In this document: piece by piece, positions 43,010 to 51,529 of the stretch
Layout of the letters: the number at the start of each line of letters is the position of its first letter
Numbering within the stretch: position 1 is the first letter of the stretch
Source of the DNA: Flavobacteriaceae bacterium
GTDB taxonomy: Bacteria; Bacteroidota; Bacteroidia; Flavobacteriales; Flavobacteriaceae
Assembly (NCBI GenBank): GCA_016649715.1
Contig: JAENXC010000001.1
Coordinates: 1 to 64,000 of the forward strand
Direction: 5' to 3'
DNA: 64,000 nucleotides
Made by a program: the position numbers and the translations under genes
The notes under the pieces: model-generated
What the model saw: the letters and a program-made list of their open reading frames with translations, nothing else
What the model was told of the DNA's origin: nothing
The model's database searches: none

Positions 43010-43987
43010 TTACATATCGAGCAAATAAGCAAAAATCAAGGGTGCAACAATGGTTGCATCGCTTTCTATGATGAATTTCGGTGTGTCTATATCCAATTTT
43101 CCCCAGGTGATCTTTTCATTGGGAACGGCTCCAGAATAGCTGCCGAAACTGGTTGTAGAGTCGCTAATTTGGCAGAAGTAACTCCAAAAAGGAGTGTCGG
43201 TCCGTTTCATATCCTGATAGAGCATTGGTACGACACAGATTGGGAAATCTCCGGCAATCCCTCCACCAATCTGGAAAAAACCGATTCCTTTTTCTGAATT
43301 ATCTGTGTACCAATCGGCAAGAAAAGTCATGTATTCAATACCACTTTTCATAGTTGAAGCCTTTAGTTCGCCTTTAAGAACATAGCTTGCGAAGATGTTT
43401 CCCATTGTGCTATCCTCCCAACCTGGGCATATTATGGGTAGGTTTTTTTCAGCCGCGGCATACATCCAAGAATCTTTTAAATCAATTTCGTAATGCTCTT
43501 CCATTACACCGCTCAATAGCAGTTTGTACATATATTCATGCGGAAGATAGCGTTCGCCTTTTGCTTCGGCTTCTTTCCACAGTTTCACGATGTGTTTTTG
43601 AATTCTTCTAAAGGCTTCTTCCTCAGGAATACAAGTATCTGTAACCCGGTTCATTCCTTTTTCAAGCAACTCCCACTCGTCCTGTGGGGTCAAATCTCTA
43701 TAATGCGGAACACGTTTGTAATGACTGTGTGCCACAAGATTCATTATATCCTCTTCAAGATTCGCGCCTGTACATGAAATTATCTGCACCTTATCTTGAC
43801 GTATCATTTCGGCAAAAATCTTTCCCAATTCTGCAGTACTCATAGCACCAGCAAGGGATACAAGCATTTTCGAACCTTTTTCAAGCTGGGCTTCGTAGCC
43901 TTTTGCGGCATCTACCAATGCAGCTGCATTAAAGTGTAAATAATATTTTTCAATAAACTGGGAAATAGATCCTTTGTTAGTACTCAT
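43010..43987 (-). CDS. Deoxyhypusine synthase-like enzyme (polyamine pathway)
   Basis: The protein has 325 residues. The family blocks are present: SLAGAMSTAELGKIFAEMI, SCTGANLEEDIMNLVAH, GGGIAGDFPICVVP and the catalytic lysine in ITWGKLDID near residue 300. Bacteria have no eIF5A substrate, so bacterial members are thought to move an aminobutyl group onto another polyamine, as in homospermidine synthesis. That fits its place after arginine decarboxylase and agmatinase. The start overlaps the agmatinase end by 11 bases. Confidence 0.88.
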   Translation of the reverse strand: MSTNKGSISQFIEKYYLHFNAAALVDAAKGYEAQLEKGSKMLVSLAGAMSTAELGKIFAEMIRQDKVQIISCTGANLEEDIMNLVAHSHYKRVPHYRDLTPQDEWELLEKGMNRVTDTCIPEEEAFRRIQKHIVKLWKEAEAKGERYLPHEYMYKLLLSGVMEEHYEIDLKDSWMYAAAEKNLPIICPGWEDSTMGNIFASYVLKGELKASTMKSGIEYMTFLADWYTDNSEKGIGFFQIGGGIAGDFPICVVPMLYQDMKRTDTPFWSYFCQISDSTTSFGSYSGAVPNEKITWGKLDIDTPKFIIESDATIVAPLIFAYLLDM

Positions 43988-44912
43988 CTTCTTCGGTATT
44001 AAATTTTGAAACGCCCTTTTTGGTTTCGTTAAAATTGTTTTCGTATTCGTCGCCCTCTTCAGTTCCTGAGAATTTATAGGTCAACATTTTGTAGTACAAT
44101 TTTGCAGCAACAAAGTCTGAAGCTCTTTCGTCTTTGTTTGGGCAAAGTTCCACAATGTCGAAACCCACCACATTTCTTTCATCAAAAACCTGTTTTAGAA
44201 AATCAAGGGTTTCATACCAAAATAATCCACCCGGTTCTGGGGTTCCTGTTGAAGGCAGGATTGAAGGATCTAACGCATCAAGGTCGAAAGTGATGAACAC
44301 GTTATCACCCAACGCCTCAATAACCTTGTCCATCCAGTATTCATCTTTTGCCATGTCGTGGGCAAAAAACACCTTTTCTTCGTCCATAACGCGGGTTTCT
44401 GTTACGTCCATACTGCGGATACCTACTTGCACAAGATTTGTGGTTTGGCTGGCTTCATAAACGGCACATGCATGGTTGCAAGTGCTTCCGTGAAAATCTT
44501 TTCGCAAATCTGCATGAGCATCAATGTGAAGCACGGTTAAGTTATCAAAACATTCGTTGAACGCGCGGATTGTCCCTATGGAAATACTGTGCTCGCCTCC
44601 AAAAATGGTTACAAATTTATTTCGTTTAATATAGTCTTTCGTGGTTTTATGCACTTCGGAAACCACGGCTTCGGGTGACGAATTTTCTGTAATGGCATCT
44701 GCAAGGAAAATCCCTTGTTTGTAAACTTCTGTTTGGGTTTCAATATCGTAAAGCTCCATGTTTTCCGAAGCGTCCAAAAAAGCTTCTGGGCCTTTGTCGG
44801 CGCCTTTTTGCCAAGTGCTGGTTCCATCATACGGAACGGGGATCAATACAATTTTTGATGTTTCAAGGGCCGCATATTTTTGCGGGATTCCTGCGTAGGT
44901 TGTTGTTTTCAT
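43977..44912 (-). CDS. speB: Agmatinase
   Basis: The protein has 311 residues. All manganese ligands are present: GGEHSIS, HIDAHADLR and TFDLDALDPSILPSTGTPEPGG. It converts agmatine to putrescine and urea. It lies 21 bases after the arginine decarboxylase gene and overlaps the deoxyhypusine-synthase-like gene, so the three form one operon. It is a useful reference for the ligand-poor arginase-fold protein at 24524-25687. Confidence 0.94.
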   Translation of the reverse strand: MKTTTYAGIPQKYAALETSKIVLIPVPYDGTSTWQKGADKGPEAFLDASENMELYDIETQTEVYKQGIFLADAITENSSPEAVVSEVHKTTKDYIKRNKFVTIFGGEHSISIGTIRAFNECFDNLTVLHIDAHADLRKDFHGSTCNHACAVYEASQTTNLVQVGIRSMDVTETRVMDEEKVFFAHDMAKDEYWMDKVIEALGDNVFITFDLDALDPSILPSTGTPEPGGLFWYETLDFLKQVFDERNVVGFDIVELCPNKDERASDFVAAKLYYKMLTYKFSGTEEGDEYENNFNETKKGVSKFNTEEDEY

Positions 44913-44933
44913 TTTTTTAATTTATTATAAATA

Positions 44934-46328
44934 TCATCGATATCCCAAAATTTCCAAAAATTCCTCACTAGTCTGTTGTTCCGAAAAAAGTTTGGTGGTT
45001 ATATTATTGTCTTTGTCCCTGTCTATCAAAATATGTTTTGGCGAAGGTATCAAACAGTGCTGTAGCCCTCCAAAACCGCCGATAGATTCTTGATATGCAC
45101 CTGTATTGAAAAAGCCAATATACAAAGGTTTTTCTTTTCTAAATTTTGGCAAATAAATGGCCGCCATGTTTTGTTCACTGTTGTAATAATCATCGCTATC
45201 ACAGGTAAGTCCGCCTAAAAGAACCCGCTCATACTCATCGTTCCATCGATTTATTGACAACATAATAAACTTCTTACTTATTGCCCAAGTATCTGGCAAG
45301 GTTGTGATAAAGGAAGAATTTATCATATTCCACTTTTCCCGATCGTTTTGTTGTTTTTGATAGAGGATTTCATAGATTGCTCCACCACTTTCACCCACCG
45401 TAAAACTTCCGAATTCGGTAAAAATGTGAGGTACGGGAACATCTGCTTCTGCACAAGTAATGCTTATTTGGTTTAGAATTTCATCAACCATATATTGATA
45501 ATCGTATTCAAAGTGCAGGGAGTTTTTTATTGGAAAACCACCTCCAATATTCAGGCTGTCCAGAGAAGGACAGATTTTTTTAAGACGAACATACACTTTC
45601 AAACATTTAACCAGCTCATTCCAAAAATAGGCCGTATCCCGAATTCCGGTATTGATGAAAAAATGGAGCATTTTCAGGTCCACTCTATCATTATTTTTTA
45701 TTTGGTCCTCAAAGAAAGGGATGATGTTTTTATAACCAATCCCCAATCTTGAGGTATAGAATTCAAACTTTGGCTCCTCTTCCGAAGCGATACGGATCCC
45801 GACGTTGAAATGATTGTTGATGCTGTCTGAAAGCAGTTCAATCTCTTCGTAATTGTCAATAATGGGAATACAGTTTTCATGGCCGTTGTTGATAAGCCGG
45901 GCTATATTCTCAATATATTGGTCACGTTTAAAACCGTTGCAGATTACGTAGGTTTTATCGGTTATTTTTCCTGTTTCCTTTAGGCTTTCCACGATATCAA
46001 TATCAAAAGCTGAAGAGGTTTCAATGTGGATATCATTTTTTAAAGCTTCATTCAAAACGTGCTTGAAATGTGAACTTTTTGTACAGTAGCAATAGTTGTA
46101 AGTACCTTTATAGTTATTTTTTTTAATGCCGTCTGCGAACCATTTTTTTGCTAAAATGATATTTTCAGAAATCTTTGGAAGGTAAGTAAACTTCAGCGGA
46201 GCACCGTATTTCTCCACAAGACCCATAAGGTCTACGCCGTGAAATTCCAGCCCGTTATCTCCCAAACGGAATTCTTCCTGCGGAAAATAATACGTTTGGT
46301 TTATTAAATCTATGTATTTGGTGTTCAT
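44934..46328 (-). CDS. speA: Arginine decarboxylase, PLP-dependent
   Basis: The protein has 464 residues, shorter than the E. coli SpeA, and belongs to the LysA/ODC fold. The PLP lysine is in YCYCTKSSHFKHVL (about residue 84). The glycine-rich phosphate site appears as NIGGGFPI, and a late Cys block is seen in GGLTCDSDD. It makes agmatine from arginine, the first step of the polyamine operon here. Assignment to arginine rather than another amino acid rests on the neighbouring agmatinase. The upstream 300 bases hold possible leader structures. Confidence 0.88.
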   Translation of the reverse strand: MNTKYIDLINQTYYFPQEEFRLGDNGLEFHGVDLMGLVEKYGAPLKFTYLPKISENIILAKKWFADGIKKNNYKGTYNYCYCTKSSHFKHVLNEALKNDIHIETSSAFDIDIVESLKETGKITDKTYVICNGFKRDQYIENIARLINNGHENCIPIIDNYEEIELLSDSINNHFNVGIRIASEEEPKFEFYTSRLGIGYKNIIPFFEDQIKNNDRVDLKMLHFFINTGIRDTAYFWNELVKCLKVYVRLKKICPSLDSLNIGGGFPIKNSLHFEYDYQYMVDEILNQISITCAEADVPVPHIFTEFGSFTVGESGGAIYEILYQKQQNDREKWNMINSSFITTLPDTWAISKKFIMLSINRWNDEYERVLLGGLTCDSDDYYNSEQNMAAIYLPKFRKEKPLYIGFFNTGAYQESIGGFGGLQHCLIPSPKHILIDRDKDNNITTKLFSEQQTSEEFLEILGYR

Positions 46329-46637
46329 TCTTTTGTTTTCGTTGAAAAAGTTTAAATTAAAATCCCTGTTGATAATTCCCCTAAAAAAAAGGGGTATAAC
46401 AAAAAATTAACTCGAAGATTACATGCGAATAGGCAAAGAGTTTTGAATGAAACCTTCGGCCGAAACCTGACGTTTATCAGGTGTTTGAAGTGAAAATGTG
46501 TTGTTCATTTAGAATCTATGTTTCTGAAATTTTCAAAAACCAACCATTTTAAAAATAATATCTTTTAAATATTTACAGTACAAAAGTGCCAAAAAAAAAT
46601 CAATAATTGAGGAAATGTGAGGAAATTTCACTTTCCA
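46329..46637 (-). promoter_or_regulatory. Leader and upstream region of the polyamine operon
   Basis: These 309 bases hold no gene. On the minus strand they contain a hairpin (ACCTGATAAACGTCAGGT, near 46493-46476), a short palindrome (TTCGGCCGAA, near 46455-46464) and CCCC-T8-AGGGG near 46379-46395. These could form a structured mRNA leader before speA. No promoter of good quality was found. Confidence 0.35.
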
Positions 46638-47567
46638 TTAAATCATACTGAACATATTGAGTTCCTTTTCGGTAAGGGTTCGCCAGCGTCCGCGGGGCAA
46701 ATCCTTTTTGGTCAACGGCCCAAGCGTAACGCAATCCATCCGCACAACATCATAGCCCAAATGCTCAAAAATGGTCCGGATCACGCTGGTTCCAGTGTGT
46801 TTTATTTTTAGGCCCACTTCGCTTTTTGGCGAATTGTCAACATAGCTTATTTCTTCAACCGTAATTTCCTTCCCTTCAATGGTCAAACCCTCTTTTATTT
46901 TTTTTAGGTGCTCGGCTTTCAGATTTTTGTCAAGCTCCATATGAAAAAGCCTCGCAATTCCTTTGTTAGTGAATTTTTGCACAAACTCATCATCATTGGT
47001 GAAAAGTAAAAGTCCCGTCGCGTTTCGTCCCAAACGGCCAAAGGGTTTTATTTTGGCAGTTGTGGCATTTGCAACCAAATCCATCACGGTCATTCCTTTT
47101 GCATTACTGTCACTGGTTGCAAAACCTTTCGGTTTGTTCAGCAAAATATAAGTGTTCGGCTCGGGATTTAAACGGCGGCCATCAAAACGCACATCATCCG
47201 TTATTTTGACTTTATGGCCCATTTCGTTGATAATTTTTCCGTTTACCGTAACCAAACCTGTGGCAATATAGGTATCTGCTTCGCGACGCGAACAAACTCC
47301 ACTATTGGCAATATATTTATTAAGGCGAATTCCATCTTCAGGATTGCTTTTCTTTATTTCCTTAACGGGTTTTTCACGACGGCCTATTTCCTTTCCTGTT
47401 TTGTCGAATTTCAACTTTGGTTTCACTGAATCCTGTTGAGGGCCAGTATTTTTCTTGGAAGCATCAGTTCTTAGGGTACCTTTTTCGCGAGCCACAGTTT
47501 TCTTTCGTGCATTTTTCCCCGGCTTTTTGGAACTTCTTTCTTTGTCGTAATTGTCTTGCGTGCTCAT
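46638..47567 (-). CDS. RluB/RsuA-like pseudouridine synthase with altered catalytic motif
   Basis: The protein has 309 residues. A Lys/Arg-rich extension (1-78) precedes an S4 RNA-binding domain (IRLNKYIANSGVCSRREADTYI, 80-101) and the synthase domain (YILLNKPKGFATS..., 140 onward). The catalytic motif is GRLGRNATGLLLFTND at 177-192; the usual GRLD has become GRLG, so the aspartate that all known pseudouridine synthases use is Gly180 here. The codon reads GGA on the given sequence. It may have lost catalysis and kept an RNA-binding role, unless this is a sequence error. A good promoter lies upstream. Confidence 0.85.
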   Translation of the reverse strand: MSTQDNYDKERSSKKPGKNARKKTVAREKGTLRTDASKKNTGPQQDSVKPKLKFDKTGKEIGRREKPVKEIKKSNPEDGIRLNKYIANSGVCSRREADTYIATGLVTVNGKIINEMGHKVKITDDVRFDGRRLNPEPNTYILLNKPKGFATSDSNAKGMTVMDLVANATTAKIKPFGRLGRNATGLLLFTNDDEFVQKFTNKGIARLFHMELDKNLKAEHLKKIKEGLTIEGKEITVEEISYVDNSPKSEVGLKIKHTGTSVIRTIFEHLGYDVVRMDCVTLGPLTKKDLPRGRWRTLTEKELNMFSMI

Positions 47568-47580
47568 TTAATATTTTTTG

Positions 47581-47610
47581 CAAAGGTAAGTAAAGCGGAA
47601 GTGCTTTCAA
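47581..47610 (-). promoter_or_regulatory. Promoter of the rluB-like gene
   Basis: On the minus strand TTG (47610-47608), 19 bases, TACCTTTG (47588-47581), 13 bases before the ATG. Confidence 0.6.
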
Positions 47611-47687
47611 CTATCAATTTTTCAAGGAAGTAAAAATAATTTCGAGGTGGCAGTTTTCAATTTTTAGTCCTCTAAACTCTCACTTTC

Positions 47688-48815
47688 TTAAGCAATTATT
47701 TGTTTCAAAATCTTTAAATAATCCGCCCGTTTTTTTAGAAATTCCATTTCAGAAATATCGATAATTTTAATGTTATCGGTATGTTGGTTTTTTATGAATT
47801 CAATATAGCCAGCATTCAATTTTTGTAGGTATTCAGCCTGTATGCTCTGCTCATATTTGCGGCCGCGTTTTTTTATGTTTTCCAAAAGGCGTTCGGTATT
47901 TTGGTATAAATACACATAAACATCTGGCTTTGGCAGGTCTTTGTGCATTACCTGAAACAGTTTTTTGTAAAGCGAATACTCCTCTTCCGGCAAAGTGATG
48001 CTTGCAAAAATCAAGGATTTGTTCACGTCATAATCTGCGATCACGGATTCCTTAAAAAGATCAAACTGCGTAATATCATCAACCAACTGCTGGTAGCGAT
48101 CTGCCAAGAAAGACATTTCCAAAGGGAAAGCATAGCGCGCGGGATCTTCATAAAACTTCGGCAGAAAAGGGTTGTCCTTAAAGCGTTCCAAAATTAACTT
48201 CGCATTAAAATCCTGGGCGATTTTTGCTGCCAAACTTGTTTTTCCAGCGCCGATATTTCCTTCAATAGCAATGTAATTATATTCAGAAATATTAAAATCC
48301 TTCATCGGATTACTGAGCCATTTGGATTGTTTTTGGAGTGCGCTTTCATCAGTGGTTTCCGCCAAAAGTTTGATTATATTTTTATGTGAAACGGGATGAA
48401 TTAAATGTGAATTGAGCTCTGCCAAGGGTTGCAAAACGAATTTGCGTTTCGCCATTTGGGGATGTGGGACTGTTAGTTTTTCAGAATTCAAAACCAAATC
48501 ATCAATGAAAATAATATCAATGTCTATGGGTCGTGAAGTATAAGTTTTTGAAGCATTTCGGCTTCGGCCCAGGGTTTTTTCAATCCTTAAAATTGTTTTC
48601 AGGATTTTTGAAGGTTTCAAATCTGTTTGCAACCAAACGGCACAATTCAAAAAAGGTTCGCCTTCAAAACCGAGTGCAGGCGTTTCATAAACCGAAGAAA
48701 TTTTCACGATGGAGCCAACTTCCTGAAACAATTGAGCTACCGCACCTTGAAGATTTTCAAAGCGATTGCCCATATTGCTTCCCAAGGACAGATATGTATT
48801 TGCTTGTGGTTTAAT
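47688..48815 (-). CDS. folK: Fusion of HPPK (folK) and deoxynucleoside kinase
   Basis: The N-terminal part (about 1-155) is 6-hydroxymethyl-dihydropterin pyrophosphokinase, with YLSLGSNMGNR, ETPALGFEGEPFLNCA and SRPIDIDIIFIDD. The C-terminal part (about 175-375) is a deoxynucleoside kinase, with P-loop IEGNIGAGKTS and the ERF/DRY-type block LERFKDNPFLPKFYEDP. The first serves folate synthesis and the second nucleotide salvage. No ATG, GTG or TTG lies before the essential YLSLGSN strand; a TTG at 48785 falls inside it. ATT at 48815 gives the expected start, so I propose it. The frame overlaps the DUF2797 stop only if read further upstream. Confidence 0.85.
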   Translation of the reverse strand: MKPQANTYLSLGSNMGNRFENLQGAVAQLFQEVGSIVKISSVYETPALGFEGEPFLNCAVWLQTDLKPSKILKTILRIEKTLGRSRNASKTYTSRPIDIDIIFIDDLVLNSEKLTVPHPQMAKRKFVLQPLAELNSHLIHPVSHKNIIKLLAETTDESALQKQSKWLSNPMKDFNISEYNYIAIEGNIGAGKTSLAAKIAQDFNAKLILERFKDNPFLPKFYEDPARYAFPLEMSFLADRYQQLVDDITQFDLFKESVIADYDVNKSLIFASITLPEEEYSLYKKLFQVMHKDLPKPDVYVYLYQNTERLLENIKKRGRKYEQSIQAEYLQKLNAGYIEFIKNQHTDNIKIIDISEMEFLKKRADYLKILKQIIA

Positions 48816-48829
48816 GGATTTCCCTGAAT

Positions 48830-49624
48830 TTAGTTCACTACAATTGAAACCACATACCCTTCGTTTCCACGAATGTTGAACACGGTGTCGTCGTCAAAAA
48901 TAAGGTATTGCCCTTTTATTCCTTTTAAAATTCCTTCGTAAAAAGGATTTTTTTCAAGGTTTAGTGGTTTTGGCTTTTCGGGATATTTCAAAACTGGGAA
49001 CTGCAGGTTGGTTTCAGAATTGTTTTCCAAATAATATTCAGCGGCTTCGGCGGGAATAAATTGTTTCAGCTTGTTTCGCCAATCCACTAAATCTTCATCC
49101 GTCACATCGTTTTTTAGCATATTTCGCCAATTGGTTTTATCACTCACATGATCTTTTAGCGCCACTTCGGTAATGCCTGCCAAGTAGCGGTTTGGCACCT
49201 CCACAATTTCAATGGCTTCGTGCGCACCTTGGTCTATCCAACGTGTTGGAATCTGGCTTTTTCGGGTAACGCCCACTTTCACGCTGCTGCTATTGGCCAG
49301 ATAAACTACGTGGGGCTGCAACTGCACTTTCTCTTCGTAAGCAAGGTCGCGGTCCTCAATGCCCAAATGTGCTTTGCTCTGCTCGGGATTTATTATCCAA
49401 TCTGCCGCTTGGGGAATTTCATAAAAACAATCGTAGCAAAAACCCTGACGGTAAATTTTTTTCTGAAGGCCGCAATTTAAGCATTGATAATGCAGAAAAC
49501 TGATGGCAACTTTTCTGTTCAGCAACTGGTTTACGTTCAAAAAATCATTTTCAAAAACCAAATAATACTGAATGGGCGAACCATTTTCAGTTTGCATTTT
49601 GGTGAGCACTCCTTCGTAATTCAT
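48830..49624 (-). CDS. DUF2797 family protein
   Basis: The protein has 264 residues. A four-cysteine cluster (CLNCG ... CYDCF, about 48-70) is followed by a domain with a GIY-YIG-like look (HVVYLANSSSVKVGVTRKSQIPTRWIDQGA). No catalytic role is established for the family. It stops 14 bases before the proposed folK-dNK start on the same strand and is divergent from the GH3-like gene. Confidence 0.85.
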   Translation of the reverse strand: MNYEGVLTKMQTENGSPIQYYLVFENDFLNVNQLLNRKVAISFLHYQCLNCGLQKKIYRQGFCYDCFYEIPQAADWIINPEQSKAHLGIEDRDLAYEEKVQLQPHVVYLANSSSVKVGVTRKSQIPTRWIDQGAHEAIEIVEVPNRYLAGITEVALKDHVSDKTNWRNMLKNDVTDEDLVDWRNKLKQFIPAEAAEYYLENNSETNLQFPVLKYPEKPKPLNLEKNPFYEGILKGIKGQYLIFDDDTVFNIRGNEGYVVSIVVN

Positions 49625-49745
49625 TTATTCAAAATTGGTTATGCCGAAATCTTTTCCGAAGAACCTGTGGAAACATCGCTTCAAAAAAAGGAGAAATCGT
49701 AATTATAAAATCGCTATTTTTATAGCATAAAGATAGCGGAAAAAT

Positions 49746-51266
49746 ATGCCAATCCCCATTGTAAATTCCATTGCTTCTTGGTTTTTAAAAAAACGATTCC
49801 ACCAAATAGACCTTTTTCTAAAGTACCCTATTGAGGTACAGGAAGAGCTGCTCTTCAATTTGCTTCAAAAAGCGAAAAATACTGAAATTGGTAAGCAGTA
49901 CGATTTTGGAACTATCCGGACGTACCGCGAGTTTGCTGAAAGAATTCCAGTTACCACATACGAAGAAAATGAAGCGTGGATTGAACGTGCGCGCCGTGGC
50001 GAAGCGAATATATTTTGGCCTACGCCTATTAAGTGGTTCGCGAAATCTAGCGGCACCACCAATGCAAAAAGCAAATTTATACCCGTTACAATCGATTCGC
50101 TGGAAGATTGTCATTTCGCAGCCAGCAAGGATTTGCTGTGTATGTACCTCAACAACAATCCGGATGCGCAACTGTTCCTGGGGAAAAGTTTGCGGCTCGG
50201 CGGCAGCAAACAACTTTATGAGGAAAACGGGACAGTCTTTGGCGATCTTTCGGCAATTTTGATAGACAATATGCCATTTTGGGCTGAGTTCAGCAGTACG
50301 CCCAGCAACGAAGTTTCACTGATGGGCGATTGGGAAAACAAAATGCAAGCAATTGTAAATGAAACCATCAAGGAAAATGTAACCAGTTTAGCCGGCGTAC
50401 CGTCTTGGATGCTGGTCTTGTTGAACCAAGTGATGGAAACCACAGGCAAAGGAAACCTTTTTGAAGTTTGGCCAAACTTGGAAGTGTATTTTCACGGAGG
50501 CGTAAACTTTGACCCATATATTGACCAATACAATAAATTGTTGCCAAAAAGTGATTTTCGGTATTACGAAATTTACAATGCTTCGGAAGGGTTCTTCGCC
50601 ATTCAGGACCAGAATGAAAACAAAGAATTGCTGCTGATGCTTGACTACGGAATTTTTTATGAATTTATCCCGATGGATTGCTACGAAACTCCCGAAGAAA
50701 AAGTGATTCCGCTGAGCGAAGTTGAAGAAGGAAAAAATTACGCAGTGATCATAACCACCAATGCTGGGCTTTGGCGCTATAAAATTGGCGATACTGTTCG
50801 TTTTACTTCCACAAATCCGTACCGCATAAAAGTTACGGGGCGCACAAAACACCACATCAATGTTTTTGGGGAGGAATTGATAATTGAAAACGCCGAAACC
50901 GCACTGCGAAAGGCCTCACAACTCACCAATGCAGAAATTGTGGATTACACAGCTGCTCCCATTTTTATGGACGGAAAGGAAAAAGGCGCACACGAGTGGA
51001 TTATTGAATTCAAAACGGCACCGAAGGATTTGTACTCCTTCACACAAATTTTGGACTCCGCTTTGCAGGAAGTGAACAGCGATTATGAAGCGAAAAGATT
51101 TAACAATACTACACTTAACGCACCCAAAATCCATCACGCCCGAGAACGGCTTTTTTATGATTGGCTGAAGGAAAAGAACAAACTTGGGGGGCAACATAAA
51201 GTTCCGCGACTCTCCAACACTCGCGATTATTTAGAGGAACTTTTACTTTTAAACAGAACACTTTAA
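49746..51266 (+). CDS. GH3-family acyl-acid amido synthetase-like protein
   Basis: The protein has 506 residues, full length. ATP/AMP motifs of the adenylate-forming GH3 family are seen: SSGTTNAKSKFIPVT (about 100-114), YNASEGFFAIQD (about 277-288) and YKIGDTVRF. The C-terminal domain follows (HHINVFGEELIIENAE). Plant GH3 enzymes join amino acids to jasmonate or auxin; the bacterial substrate is unknown. It stands alone. Confidence 0.9.
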   Translation: MPIPIVNSIASWFLKKRFHQIDLFLKYPIEVQEELLFNLLQKAKNTEIGKQYDFGTIRTYREFAERIPVTTYEENEAWIERARRGEANIFWPTPIKWFAKSSGTTNAKSKFIPVTIDSLEDCHFAASKDLLCMYLNNNPDAQLFLGKSLRLGGSKQLYEENGTVFGDLSAILIDNMPFWAEFSSTPSNEVSLMGDWENKMQAIVNETIKENVTSLAGVPSWMLVLLNQVMETTGKGNLFEVWPNLEVYFHGGVNFDPYIDQYNKLLPKSDFRYYEIYNASEGFFAIQDQNENKELLLMLDYGIFYEFIPMDCYETPEEKVIPLSEVEEGKNYAVIITTNAGLWRYKIGDTVRFTSTNPYRIKVTGRTKHHINVFGEELIIENAETALRKASQLTNAEIVDYTAAPIFMDGKEKGAHEWIIEFKTAPKDLYSFTQILDSALQEVNSDYEAKRFNNTTLNAPKIHHARERLFYDWLKEKNKLGGQHKVPRLSNTRDYLEELLLLNRTL

Positions 51267-51477
51267 TTTTCTTTTATAATCTAAACCTTTACAAGATATT
51301 GTAAATCGAGTGCTTCGAATAATTTATCGACTGTTTTTGAGCATTAAGCTCTAAAAAAAGAAACTGAAGTAGCAGGCTACAACTTGAAAAGCAAAAAAAA
51401 AGCGAATGCAGAACAAAATTCTTTACAATAAGAATAAGACTTTGCTCGCAACCCCATAAACATTCAATTAGAAGATA

Positions 51478-51509
51478 TAAAAAACCTCGGGAAGTTCCCG
51501 AGGTTTTTA
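51478..51509 (-). terminator. Terminator after clpX
   Basis: The stem AAAACCTCGGGAA / TTCCCGAGGTTTT has a 1-base centre and T-runs on both sides; it lies 21 bases after the clpX stop. It may also end the converging GH3-like transcript. The 210 bases between it and the GH3-like stop hold no gene that I can see. Confidence 0.85.
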
Positions 51510-51529
51510 CATTTACAAATGACGTGCTT

